Source: Bryobacterales bacterium
Lineage (GTDB): Bacteria > Acidobacteriota > Terriglobia > Bryobacterales > Bryobacteraceae
Assembly (NCBI GenBank): GCA_030838885.1
Contig: JAUZEU010000624.1
Location: 1-5,121, forward strand
Direction: 5' to 3'
Length of the DNA: 5,121 nucleotides
The notes beneath the pieces are model-generated. The model saw only the letters and a list, made by a program, of their open reading frames with translations. It did no database searches and was not told the origin of the DNA. A program made the position numbers and the translations under genes. Shown here in pieces: positions 1 to 5,121 of this stretch (the stretch's first letter is position 1; each line of letters opens with the position of its first letter).

Positions 1-201
1 GGAGTGCACTGCCTTCCCGTCCTTCACAAACTTTGTGCCATGCGTCAGATACATCCGCATCGTGTCTCCGCTTTCGACCTGGATCTCAAGGAACTTCTTA
101 TTCGCGGTTTTGAAAACACCGTCAAACGTGGCGATTGCGTTCGGGACCTGCAGGAGCGCTAAGAGCAGAGCGGCGGTGGAGAAGAATGCGGAAAAGGTCA
201 T
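1..201 (-). CDS. Exported protein of unknown function, N-terminal part only (runs off the left edge)
   Basis: The ATG at 201-199 opens a frame with no stop through base 1, giving 67 visible residues; the C-terminus lies outside the window. Residues 1-24 look like a Sec signal peptide: a hydrophobic core (AALLLALLQV) and a likely cleavage site after NAIA. The mature part begins TFDGVFKTANKKFLEIQVES and continues with MRMYLTHGTKFVKDGK. This beta-rich pattern (short strands, G-D turns, then T-K-F and D-G-K) is reminiscent of small OB-like exported domains such as DUF5666, but that assignment is a guess from pattern. The ATG overlaps the stop of the upstream gene in an ATGA quartet. An AAGGAA Shine-Dalgarno lies 8 nt upstream, inside that gene, so the start is well supported and translation is probably coupled. 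It is the fourth member of the sigma / anti-sigma unit. Confidence 0.75.
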   Translation of the reverse strand, partial: MTFSAFFSTAALLLALLQVPNAIATFDGVFKTANKKFLEIQVESGDTMRMYLTHGTKFVKDGKAVHS

Positions 202-761
202 TCCTCATCTTCCTTCTTTCCCTTGTCTGATTTGTCAGTCGTCTTCTTTCGATCAAGTTGCTTCCTGATATCCGGGATACCCATGGTGCCGCTGAGCTTC
301 TGGATATCCTCCTGTTTCAGATTGCCGCTAATGTAGACGATGGTGACTTCTTTGGCCTCGGCCGAAATGATTGCCACGCCACCCAGTCTGTTATTCGGTA
401 GGGGCTGCAGGTAAATCTCGGACAGGGCCTTTCCCTCGCGCGATTCGACGATTCTGTTCCATTGCCCCTGCCTTAGGTAGGTCCGAAGTGGTTCCAGATC
501 AGCTTCGTTGTACTGGCCCTCCTTATCGAACTCGAAGGTCCGGACGTACACGCCCTTCAGGCTCTCCACCAGAGGCTTCAGACTGTCTGCTTCTGCTCCC
601 GATCCCAGGAACCCGGATGCCAGCTTCAGCATGTCGCTGTTCAGGGTAATATCAGTCTTGTTCGTTGAATTGACGCCCAGCTTGTCGAGCGTTTTGAAAT
701 CGAAGCCCTCCTGCGCCACAAGCGGCAGAGTGAGAGCGAGCAGAGACAGCATTTTCTTCAT
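198..761 (-). CDS. Exported DUF4252-family protein
   Basis: This encodes 187 residues. Residues 1-16 form a short signal peptide (MKK, then a Leu-rich core ending LPLVA) with likely cleavage before QEG. There is no lipobox cysteine, so a soluble periplasmic protein is more likely than a lipoprotein. Residues about 20-165 match the DUF4252 pattern as I know it: KGVYVRTFEFD, a conserved W-(N/S)-R-(I/L)-V at 101-105, then GGVAIISAEAKEVTIVYISG and a final LSGTMGIP. The molecular function of the family is unknown. Residues 166-187 form a Lys/Asp/Glu-rich tail, probably disordered. The ATG at 761 is chosen because it overlaps the anti-sigma stop (ATGA), has AAGG 8 nt upstream and starts a proper signal peptide; a longer reading from 944 would lie inside the anti-sigma gene and has no signal sequence. 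A second in-frame ATG at 752 is possible but less likely. Confidence 0.88.
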   Translation of the reverse strand: MKKMLSLLALTLPLVAQEGFDFKTLDKLGVNSTNKTDITLNSDMLKLASGFLGSGAEADSLKPLVESLKGVYVRTFEFDKEGQYNEADLEPLRTYLRQGQWNRIVESREGKALSEIYLQPLPNNRLGGVAIISAEAKEVTIVYISGNLKQEDIQKLSGTMGIPDIRKQLDRKKTTDKSDKGKKEDEE

Positions 762-1090
762 AGGGCGAGCCTTGTGGTCCGTTGAATCCTTTCTCTTGTT
801 TGCTGCAGTTTCGTTCTTGTCACTTCCAATGCGATCAGCAGTTCGCGCCTGGCTTCGAGTGCACGCGCTTCCCTTCTCTGCCGGTATTCGATAGCCACGG
901 GAGGCACGATGGCCGCGATGGAAAGGCCGGCGGCAATAGCCCACGCCGCTGGTCGCCGCCAGACCGGCAGCCTGATAACTTTGGCGGGAATTTCCTGTTC
1001 AGCCACTCGGGCGAGCACCTTAGCCGCGAAGTCCGGCGGAGCAGGATCACGCCGTAAGGCTGACCTTATTTCCTGTTCAAAATCGTTCAC
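758..1090 (-). CDS. Small single-pass membrane protein, probable anti-sigma factor
   Basis: This encodes 110 residues starting MNDFEQEIRSALRRD. The N-terminal part (1-46) is predicted helical and contains the stretch PPDFAAKVLARVAEQ. One hydrophobic segment (about 47-67) follows, then a strongly basic, Glu/Arg/Gln-rich helix (69-108) with coiled-coil character. There is no Cys or His, so it is not a ZAS-type (zinc) anti-sigma factor. The anti-sigma role is inferred from position directly after an ECF sigma gene, from the size and from the single membrane segment; sequence alone does not prove it. The start is GTG at 1090: it overlaps the sigma stop as GTGA and lies 6 nt after a perfect AGGAGGT. 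The GTG at 1096 would have no spacer from that site. Its own stop overlaps the next ATG. Both flanks of the membrane segment are basic, so topology is ambiguous. Confidence 0.8.
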   Translation of the reverse strand: MNDFEQEIRSALRRDPAPPDFAAKVLARVAEQEIPAKVIRLPVWRRPAAWAIAAGLSIAAIVPPVAIEYRQRREARALEARRELLIALEVTRTKLQQTRERIQRTTRLAL

Positions 1091-1578
1091 GAGCACACCT
1101 CCTGTTTTTGCAATCTGCCGCGCAACAGCGCGAGCGAGCGATGCAAGTGACTTTTCACCGTACTGACGGGCATGTCCAGCAGCTCCGCAATCTCACCTGG
1201 ATCGAGATCTTCCTGATAACGAAGAAGCACTACCATCCGAGCTTTTTCCGGCAGGGTTTCCACCATATTCCGGATCCGGCCATGCAGCAGCAGATCCGGC
1301 TGAGTGCCCTTGTCGGCAGGCTCGGGGACGCTTTCCAGACCGATTCGCGGGCGCAGTTTCCGTTTGCGAACCTCATCGATCGAGCGGTGACAGACTGTTC
1401 GCCGCAGCCACCAGGTCGCATGGGCTGCGCTTTCAATCCGGGCAAGCTGCTGATACAGCTGCAGAAATACATCCTGCGCGAGTTCCTCAGCACCCGCCCT
1501 GTCGCGTACGAAGCGAAGGGCGAGACTGAACACCATCGCCTGGTTGTCCCGCACCAGTTGGGTGAAATCAAGCCTCAC
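1087..1578 (-). CDS. ECF-type sigma-70 family RNA polymerase sigma factor
   Basis: At 163 residues this has the usual length for an ECF sigma factor, which directs RNA polymerase core to specific promoters. Region 2 spans about 8-75: MVFSLALRFVRDRAGAEELA, QDVFLQLYQQL, then the -10 contacting stretch TWWLRRTVCHRSIDEVRKRK. A short linker (76-98) leads to region 4 (about 100-155), with LPEKARMVVLLRYQEDL, the helix-turn-helix DPGEIAELLDMPVSTVKSHL, then HRSLALLRGRL. The AEEL/QDVF acidic core-binding motif of region 2 is intact, and there is no C-terminal extension. The first plausible start is GTG at 1578, 39 nt after the kinase stop; no good Shine-Dalgarno precedes it. The frame is open back to the kinase stop but contains no ATG, GTG or TTG there. 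The stop overlaps the anti-sigma GTG. Family is certain; the target regulon is unknown. Confidence 0.93.
   Translation of the reverse strand: MRLDFTQLVRDNQAMVFSLALRFVRDRAGAEELAQDVFLQLYQQLARIESAAHATWWLRRTVCHRSIDEVRKRKLRPRIGLESVPEPADKGTQPDLLLHGRIRNMVETLPEKARMVVLLRYQEDLDPGEIAELLDMPVSTVKSHLHRSLALLRGRLQKQEVCS
1097..1103 (-). promoter_or_regulatory. Strong Shine-Dalgarno for the anti-sigma gene, inside the sigma gene
   Basis: The minus strand reads AGGAGGT here, inside codons for the last residues (Q-E-V) of the sigma factor, 6 nt before GTG 1090. It is the strongest ribosome-binding site in the window. It decides the anti-sigma start and suggests that the anti-sigma is translated at least as efficiently as the sigma factor, whose own start has no clear site. 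Confidence 0.85.
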
Positions 1579-1617
1579 ATCTGCTATTACGGACGGGTGT
1601 CCTGAAAGAATGCAAGT
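1579..1617 (-). other. 39-nt gap between the kinase gene and the sigma gene
   Basis: The gap contains a minimal hairpin, GGAC-ACCC-GTCC on the minus strand (4-bp stem), without a T-run, so it is not a terminator. No good Shine-Dalgarno precedes the sigma GTG. A promoter for the sigma unit, if there is one, would have to overlap the 3' end of the kinase gene. Confidence 0.55.
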
Positions 1618-3285
1618 TTATCGGCTGAGCGGGATTTTGAGATAGAACGGGCTTTCACGCAGGTCGATACGCTCGGTCCGGCTAGCGCCGTCCTTTTCGA
1701 CCGTGACTGAATAGGATCCGGGTTTCAGCGGGATTTCGGTGGGAGTGAGCCGGGGGATCAGGTCGCCGTTGATTCGAACGGTAGCTCCGGGTGGGCTGCT
1801 GGTCAGCATCAGCGTGCCGGTGCGCGGGCGCAGGACAATGACAGGGACATCCAGTGCCGTATCCTCGAGGTGGATTTCGCGAGTCTCGTTCAGGTAACCG
1901 GGTTGCGAAACAGCAAGCCGGTGTGTACCGGAGACACCGTGCAACTGACAGGGAGCTATACAGGAAAAACCCTGGTTATCGTCGAGAACCACCCTGGCGC
2001 CGGAGGGATTCGTTGTGACCCAGATATCCTGCAGGCGGAGCTGTGGGGGGCGAGGCTGCGGGAAAGGCGAAATGGCACGGGGCGCTTCGGGCACTGACTC
2101 GTATCGGGCCGCTTGCGGTGTGATTTGTTCCGGTACTTTCTCCGGTACCTTCGCGGGCATCTTCTCCGGTGGCTTTTCGGCCAGCGTTGGGGTCGGCTCA
2201 GGCTCGACGGGCAGAGGAGTCTGCTTCGCTGCCGCGACCCGGGAGACAGGTTCCGTGCTGGCGGGTGCATGGCCGAGACCGGACTGGTATACGAAGACAG
2301 CTGCCAGACCGGCAACCACCAGAACGCTCATCAGGACCGGAAACACTCGGGATGACCGCGCTGGCGCGGGTGCAGGCTGGTCCTCAGGAATGAAGGGCTC
2401 CACGGCGATGGTGGGCATGTCCGCTGCGGCGCCTGCCGCAAGCGTCTTCCAGCCCCTCGATTCGGCACATGCCAGCTCCAAAGCCCCCACGAAGTTCGAA
2501 CAATTCGGGAAACGTTCTTCCGGGTTTTTCGACAGTGCCTTGCGCAGAACGTCATCGATCCGCTGTGTCAGAGTTCCGTTCAGCCTGTGAGCGGGCTGCG
2601 GCTCATCCGTCACGATCTTATAAACGACGGTACTCAGATGTTCGCCCTGAAACGGGCGTTCGCCGGTCAGGATTTCATAGGCGATTACGGCAAGCGAAAA
2701 CTGGTCGGAGCGGCCGTCGAGAGGCAAGCCCTGAACCTGCTCCGGCGACATGTAATTCGGAGTGCCCGCAACGGTTTTCGTTTCATTTTGGGAGCCGACA
2801 GCTGTGGCGATCCTGGCAATGCCAAAATCGGTGACCTTCACAGAGCCGTCTTCGTCCGTCATGATGTTCGCCGGCTTGACGTCTCGATGCACGATTCCCT
2901 TGCCGTGGGCGTAATCGAGGGCGAGCGCGGCCTGCCGCAGGATCCGCAGCATTCGGGCACCGGAGAGCGGCTCTTCCGACGCGAGAATCTTCTCCAGAGT
3001 CGGTCCGTTCACGAAGGCCATGGCTATGTATGCAAGGCCATCGTCCTCGTCCATGTCGTAGATCGTGACGATATGCGGATGCGAAAGAACACCCGCCGAC
3101 CGTGCCTCGCGGAAGAGGCGCTCCCTCAGCTTTTCCTGTTGCTGGAGATCGTCGATGTCGTGGATACGAATGGTTTTGATGGCGATCGAACGCCCGATGG
3201 AAGGGTCGGTGGCACGATACACCACGCCCATGGCGCCGCGGCCAAGTTCGCCGATGATCCGATAGCGCCCCACCTGTTCAGGCAT
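1618..3285 (-). CDS. Transmembrane Ser/Thr protein kinase with two C-terminal PEGA domains
   Basis: This encodes 555 residues. The cytoplasmic Hanks-type kinase domain (about 8-270) is complete: glycine loop GRGAMGVVY (15-23), ATP lysine K37, helix-C glutamate E60, catalytic loop HRDVKPAN (133-140, D135), DFG 153-155, Thr-containing activation loop (T169, T171, T175), MSPE 179-182 and the D194 SDQFSLAV helix. An active enzyme is therefore expected. A Pro/Ala linker leads to a membrane helix at about 315-333. A Pro/Glu/Lys-rich spacer (340-420) and two PEGA beta domains (about 421-486 and 488-553) lie outside. PEGA domains are thought to bind surface or envelope ligands. ATG 3285 is chosen because it precedes the canonical GRYRIIGELG start and has GGAAAG 6 nt upstream; an extension to 3372 would add 29 unconserved residues. 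It overlaps the hydrolase by 8 nt. Confidence 0.95.
   Translation of the reverse strand: MPEQVGRYRIIGELGRGAMGVVYRATDPSIGRSIAIKTIRIHDIDDLQQQEKLRERLFREARSAGVLSHPHIVTIYDMDEDDGLAYIAMAFVNGPTLEKILASEEPLSGARMLRILRQAALALDYAHGKGIVHRDVKPANIMTDEDGSVKVTDFGIARIATAVGSQNETKTVAGTPNYMSPEQVQGLPLDGRSDQFSLAVIAYEILTGERPFQGEHLSTVVYKIVTDEPQPAHRLNGTLTQRIDDVLRKALSKNPEERFPNCSNFVGALELACAESRGWKTLAAGAAADMPTIAVEPFIPEDQPAPAPARSSRVFPVLMSVLVVAGLAAVFVYQSGLGHAPASTEPVSRVAAAKQTPLPVEPEPTPTLAEKPPEKMPAKVPEKVPEQITPQAARYESVPEAPRAISPFPQPRPPQLRLQDIWVTTNPSGARVVLDDNQGFSCIAPCQLHGVSGTHRLAVSQPGYLNETREIHLEDTALDVPVIVLRPRTGTLMLTSSPPGATVRINGDLIPRLTPTEIPLKPGSYSVTVEKDGASRTERIDLRESPFYLKIPLSR
1627..1824 (-). other. PEGA domain 2 of the kinase
   Basis: This covers kinase residues 488-553. 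It repeats the same pattern: GTLMLTSSPPGATVRINGD, then LTPTEIPLKPGSYSVTVEKD and a closing strand FYLKIPL. It ends at the protein's C-terminus. It has no cysteines, unlike domain 1. Edges are approximate. Confidence 0.8.
1828..2025 (-). other. PEGA domain 1 of the kinase, with a CxxxC pair
   Basis: This covers kinase residues 421-486. The domain opens with IWVTTNPSGARVVLDD, the typical PEGA start (strand, N-P-x-G-A, strand). It contains SCIAPC (C442 and C446) and closes with GTHRLAVSQPGYLNETREI. These are the only two cysteines in the predicted external part, so they could form a disulfide. Domain edges are approximate. Confidence 0.8.
2125..2172 (-). repeat. Four tandem 12-bp units coding an x-P-E-K tetrapeptide repeat
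   Basis: Kinase residues 372-387 read PPEK, MPAK, VPEK, VPEQ. At DNA level the two VPE units are nearly identical and the other two are diverged. The repeat lies in the predicted external spacer between the membrane helix and the first PEGA domain, where it probably acts as an extended stalk whose length could vary between strains. Confidence 0.75.
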
Positions 3286-4252
3286 GACTTGCTTTCCGTG
3301 CTTCCCTGACCACTTTGGCGACGAAGGTAAGCGCCACGTCATCCACCCAAAACCGCTGTCCGCGGCGCGCAATGAAGCCGAGGTGCCCGCCGTGGTCTGT
3401 CGCGAGCAGTTGCAGGTTCGGATTGCCCGTCACCGCAGGATGACTGAAGATTTCGAACGGGATGAAAGTGTCGTCCTTTGCCTGTATCAGCAGGCCGGGC
3501 ACGCGGATCTGATCCAGGAACTCTATGGCCGATTGTGTTGAGTAATAATGGTCGGCATCGCGAAACCCGAATGAGGGAGCGGTAATCAGATTGTCGATAT
3601 CGTAAAGGGTGCCGGCGGCGGCAAAGTCGGATTCCGAATACCGCCCCGTACCGATCAGCCGCCCCTTCATGCGGGACACGAAGCGGCGTTCGTAGAGCGC
3701 GTTATCCCGTTCGCCGATGCGGCGCGCGCAGGCTCCCAGATCAATGGGAGTGGAGATGGCACAGACGCCCTGGATCAGGTCGGTTTCACCGAGTTCGCCG
3801 GCCAGCTTGAGCGCGACATTACCGCCGAGCGAAAAGCCGATCAGGATGACCGGTAAGTCGCGACCTTCAGACTGGAGTTGTTGAAGGAAGGCCCGGAGAT
3901 CGGAGGTGAGCCCGGCGTGGTAGAGGGTCTTGCAGAGGCGCTCAGTACCGCCACAGGTACGCATGTGAAAGCGGTGAGCGATGAATCCTGACTGGAGCGC
4001 GTGCCATGCCATGCTGCGCATGTAACCGGCTTCCCCGCCCCCTTCGAGGCCATGCAGCAGGACGACTTCGGCGAGCGGCTCACCCAGGGGCTGTTGTGTC
4101 TGAATGAGAACCTGGGTATCCGGATCGGTTTGGATGAAACGGCGTTCCACCGGGTACGGCGCAAGATCGTACTCACGCGGCCAGAAGTTGCCGAGTATTG
4201 TGAGGACGTGCGGATTGCGGGAAAGAGGCTCGAATTGCCGATAGCGATTCAA
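3278..4252 (-). CDS. YheT-type alpha/beta-fold hydrolase (COG0429-like)
   Basis: At 324 residues this has the usual size for the family. The N-terminus carries the family signature NPHVLTILGNFWPR (13-26). The fold follows with VVLLHGLEGG (oxyanion region, 63-72), HMRTCGGTERL (96-106), nucleophile elbow GFSLGGN with S141, acid candidates D260/D261 in QAKDDTFIP, and H290 in HGGHLGF. The catalytic triad is thus complete. There is no signal peptide or membrane segment, so it should act in the cytoplasm. Members are esterase-like and the substrate cannot be told from sequence. The only start upstream of the conserved N-terminus is TTG at 4252; an in-frame TGA ends at 4256. GAGG lies only 1 nt away, so initiation may be weak. 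It follows the ANTAR gene by 34 nt and overlaps the kinase start. Confidence 0.9.
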   Translation of the reverse strand: MNRYRQFEPLSRNPHVLTILGNFWPREYDLAPYPVERRFIQTDPDTQVLIQTQQPLGEPLAEVVLLHGLEGGGEAGYMRSMAWHALQSGFIAHRFHMRTCGGTERLCKTLYHAGLTSDLRAFLQQLQSEGRDLPVILIGFSLGGNVALKLAGELGETDLIQGVCAISTPIDLGACARRIGERDNALYERRFVSRMKGRLIGTGRYSESDFAAAGTLYDIDNLITAPSFGFRDADHYYSTQSAIEFLDQIRVPGLLIQAKDDTFIPFEIFSHPAVTGNPNLQLLATDHGGHLGFIARRGQRFWVDDVALTFVAKVVREARKASHA

Positions 4253-4286
4253 ACCTCAATTCTCGCAAACACGTTCTCTGAAGGAG
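4253..4286 (-). other. 34-nt gap between the ANTAR gene and the hydrolase gene
   Basis: I see no terminator, no paired hexaloop hairpins of the kind ANTAR proteins bind, and no convincing promoter. It is too short to hold the full dual-hairpin element. Co-transcription of the two genes is therefore likely. Confidence 0.6.
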
Positions 4287-5121
4287 CTACATTATTTCGC
4301 TGTCGTCACGGACCGGCACCTTTGCGGAACCATCTTTGCGATTCAGATCGTCAGCCAGGATAACGGCTTCGGCAAGATCACGCATGGAGCGCCGGAGACG
4401 CCGGCTCTCATTCCGCAGTCGGAGGTAGGCCTCTTCTTCGGTCAGGTTGTGCTTGAACTGCAGGATGCCTTTGGCGCGCTCCACCATTTTGCGGGCTTCG
4501 AGAGTCCGCTTCATGTCGAGGGTTTCCGACATTAGACGGGCGTTCTGGATGGCGATGGCGGCCTGACCTGCCACCACTTTCAGGAAGCCGACTTCCTCGT
4601 CGCCGAAGGCGCGCGCTTCCCGGGTATAGATATTGATTGAACCGATCACTTTGCCCTGCGACAAGAGCGGAGCGGCAAGGGCCGAGCACAGGCCGGACTT
4701 GCGGGCCAGTTCCGGGTAACGGTATTGCTTTTCTTCGTGAATACTCGGGATAATAACCGGCTGCGCTTCGCGGATCACGTGCTCGATCAAAGAGCCTTCC
4801 ATCCGGATGGGCATGCGATGCATGTAATCGGGCGACGAACAGCGGGCGGCGCTCACAGTGAGTTCTTTCTTCTCCTCATCGACAAGCAGGATGGAACAGA
4901 CTGCGGAATCGAGCGTCTCAGCGACCATTTCGGAGATGGCCTGGAGGATGCGTTCCAGATAGCCCTCCGCAGCGATGGTCTGGGCGACGGCGGCGAGCGT
5001 TTCCAGGCGACGGACTGAACTTTGCGACTGTTCGGCAAGACGGGTGCGGCCAATGACGCCGCCCATCTGTTCACCGATGAACGTTACAAGCGCCACTTCA
5101 TCGGAAGTATGTTTGTGCGTC
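4287..5121 (-). CDS. GAF-GAF-ANTAR regulator, C-terminal part (runs off the right edge)
   Basis: The frame is open to the right edge, with 277 complete visible codons; the start is outside the window. Numbering is from the GTG at 5096, which is probably internal. Just before and after it the protein reads SDEVALVTFIGEQMGGVI, which looks like the final helix of a first GAF domain. A second GAF domain follows (about 35-187): ILQAISEMVAE, SAVCSILLVDEE, GSLIEHVIREAQPVIIP, LCSALAAPLLSQGKVIGSIN, then AGQAAIAIQNARL. An ANTAR domain (about 194-248) closes it, with ARKMVERAKGIL, EEEAYLRLRNES and RRSMRDLAEAVI. ANTAR domains bind paired RNA hairpins and act as antiterminators. GAF domains sense small ligands and also promote dimers. 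There is no receiver domain in the visible part. The protein ends SEIM at TAG, 34 nt before the hydrolase. Confidence 0.9.
   Translation of the reverse strand, partial: THKHTSDEVALVTFIGEQMGGVIGRTRLAEQSQSSVRRLETLAAVAQTIAAEGYLERILQAISEMVAETLDSAVCSILLVDEEKKELTVSAARCSSPDYMHRMPIRMEGSLIEHVIREAQPVIIPSIHEEKQYRYPELARKSGLCSALAAPLLSQGKVIGSINIYTREARAFGDEEVGFLKVVAGQAAIAIQNARLMSETLDMKRTLEARKMVERAKGILQFKHNLTEEEAYLRLRNESRRLRRSMRDLAEAVILADDLNRKDGSAKVPVRDDSEIM

Noticed and set aside
762..944. Longer N-terminus for the DUF4252 protein, starting at 944
   Set aside because: The extra 61 residues overlap the anti-sigma gene, are basic and low in hydrophobicity, and would hide the signal peptide that begins at the ATG at 761.
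1591..1602. Inverted repeat GGAC/GTCC after the kinase gene as a terminator
   Set aside because: The stem is only 4 bp, with no T-run and no extension by pairing on either side.
1108..1605. Plus-strand open frame of 165 codons opposite the sigma gene
   Set aside because: The sigma factor on the minus strand has both conserved regions; the antisense product has no recognisable feature.
1580..1616. TTGCAT and TAATAG as a sigma-70-like promoter for the sigma gene
   Set aside because: The spacing is about 20 nt and the -10 match is poor (3 of 6), so it was not annotated as a promoter.
2015..2590. Plus-strand open frame of 191 codons opposite the kinase linker and membrane region
   Set aside because: Its Gly/Ser/Ala-rich translation is the mirror of the Pro/Glu-rich linker codons; it has no domain and no supporting start context.
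2587..3309. Plus-strand open frame of 240 codons opposite the kinase domain
   Set aside because: It lies wholly antisense to an unmistakable kinase domain and the very end of the hydrolase. Its translation shows no recognisable domain, and long antisense frames are common in GC-rich genes with strong third-position bias.
3286..3372. Longer N-terminus for the kinase, starting at 3372
   Set aside because: The 29 extra residues lie inside the hydrolase C-terminus, which is conserved there (HGGHLGF and onward), and kinases of this type start shortly before GRYRI.

Overview
The window is part of a GC-rich bacterial genome. It most resembles an Acidobacteriota (Solibacter/Bryobacter-type) chromosome. 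That guess rests on the combination of a Ser/Thr kinase with C-terminal PEGA domains, an ECF sigma factor with a very small zinc-less membrane anti-sigma, and a DUF4252-type secreted protein. It comes from family knowledge, not from a marker gene. There is no mobile element, RNA gene, CRISPR array or phage signature.

Every credible gene lies on the minus strand, so the window reads as one directon from right to left. In transcription order: (1) a GAF-GAF-ANTAR RNA-binding regulator cut by the right edge (4287-5121); (2) after a 34-nt gap, a YheT-type alpha/beta hydrolase with a TTG start (3278-4252); (3) overlapping it by 8 nt, a transmembrane Ser/Thr protein kinase with two PEGA domains (1618-3285); (4) after 39 nt, an ECF sigma factor with a GTG start (1087-1578); (5) a 110-aa single-pass membrane protein, probably the anti-sigma (758-1090); (6) an exported DUF4252-type protein (198-761); (7) the first 67 residues of another exported protein, cut by the left edge (1-201).

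Genes 4 to 7 are joined by three successive 4-nt stop/start overlaps (GTGA, ATGA, ATGA). This implies a translationally coupled sigma / anti-sigma / two-exported-protein unit. The kinase sits immediately upstream, with no gap large enough for a normal promoter region outside coding sequence. The simplest reading is an envelope-signalling locus. A membrane kinase with external PEGA domains and a membrane-anchored anti-sigma would sense the envelope, the sigma factor would change transcription, and the exported proteins would be sensors or effectors. The functional link between kinase and sigma factor is inference from position only. No terminator is visible between any of the genes, and no intergenic stretch exceeds 40 nt.
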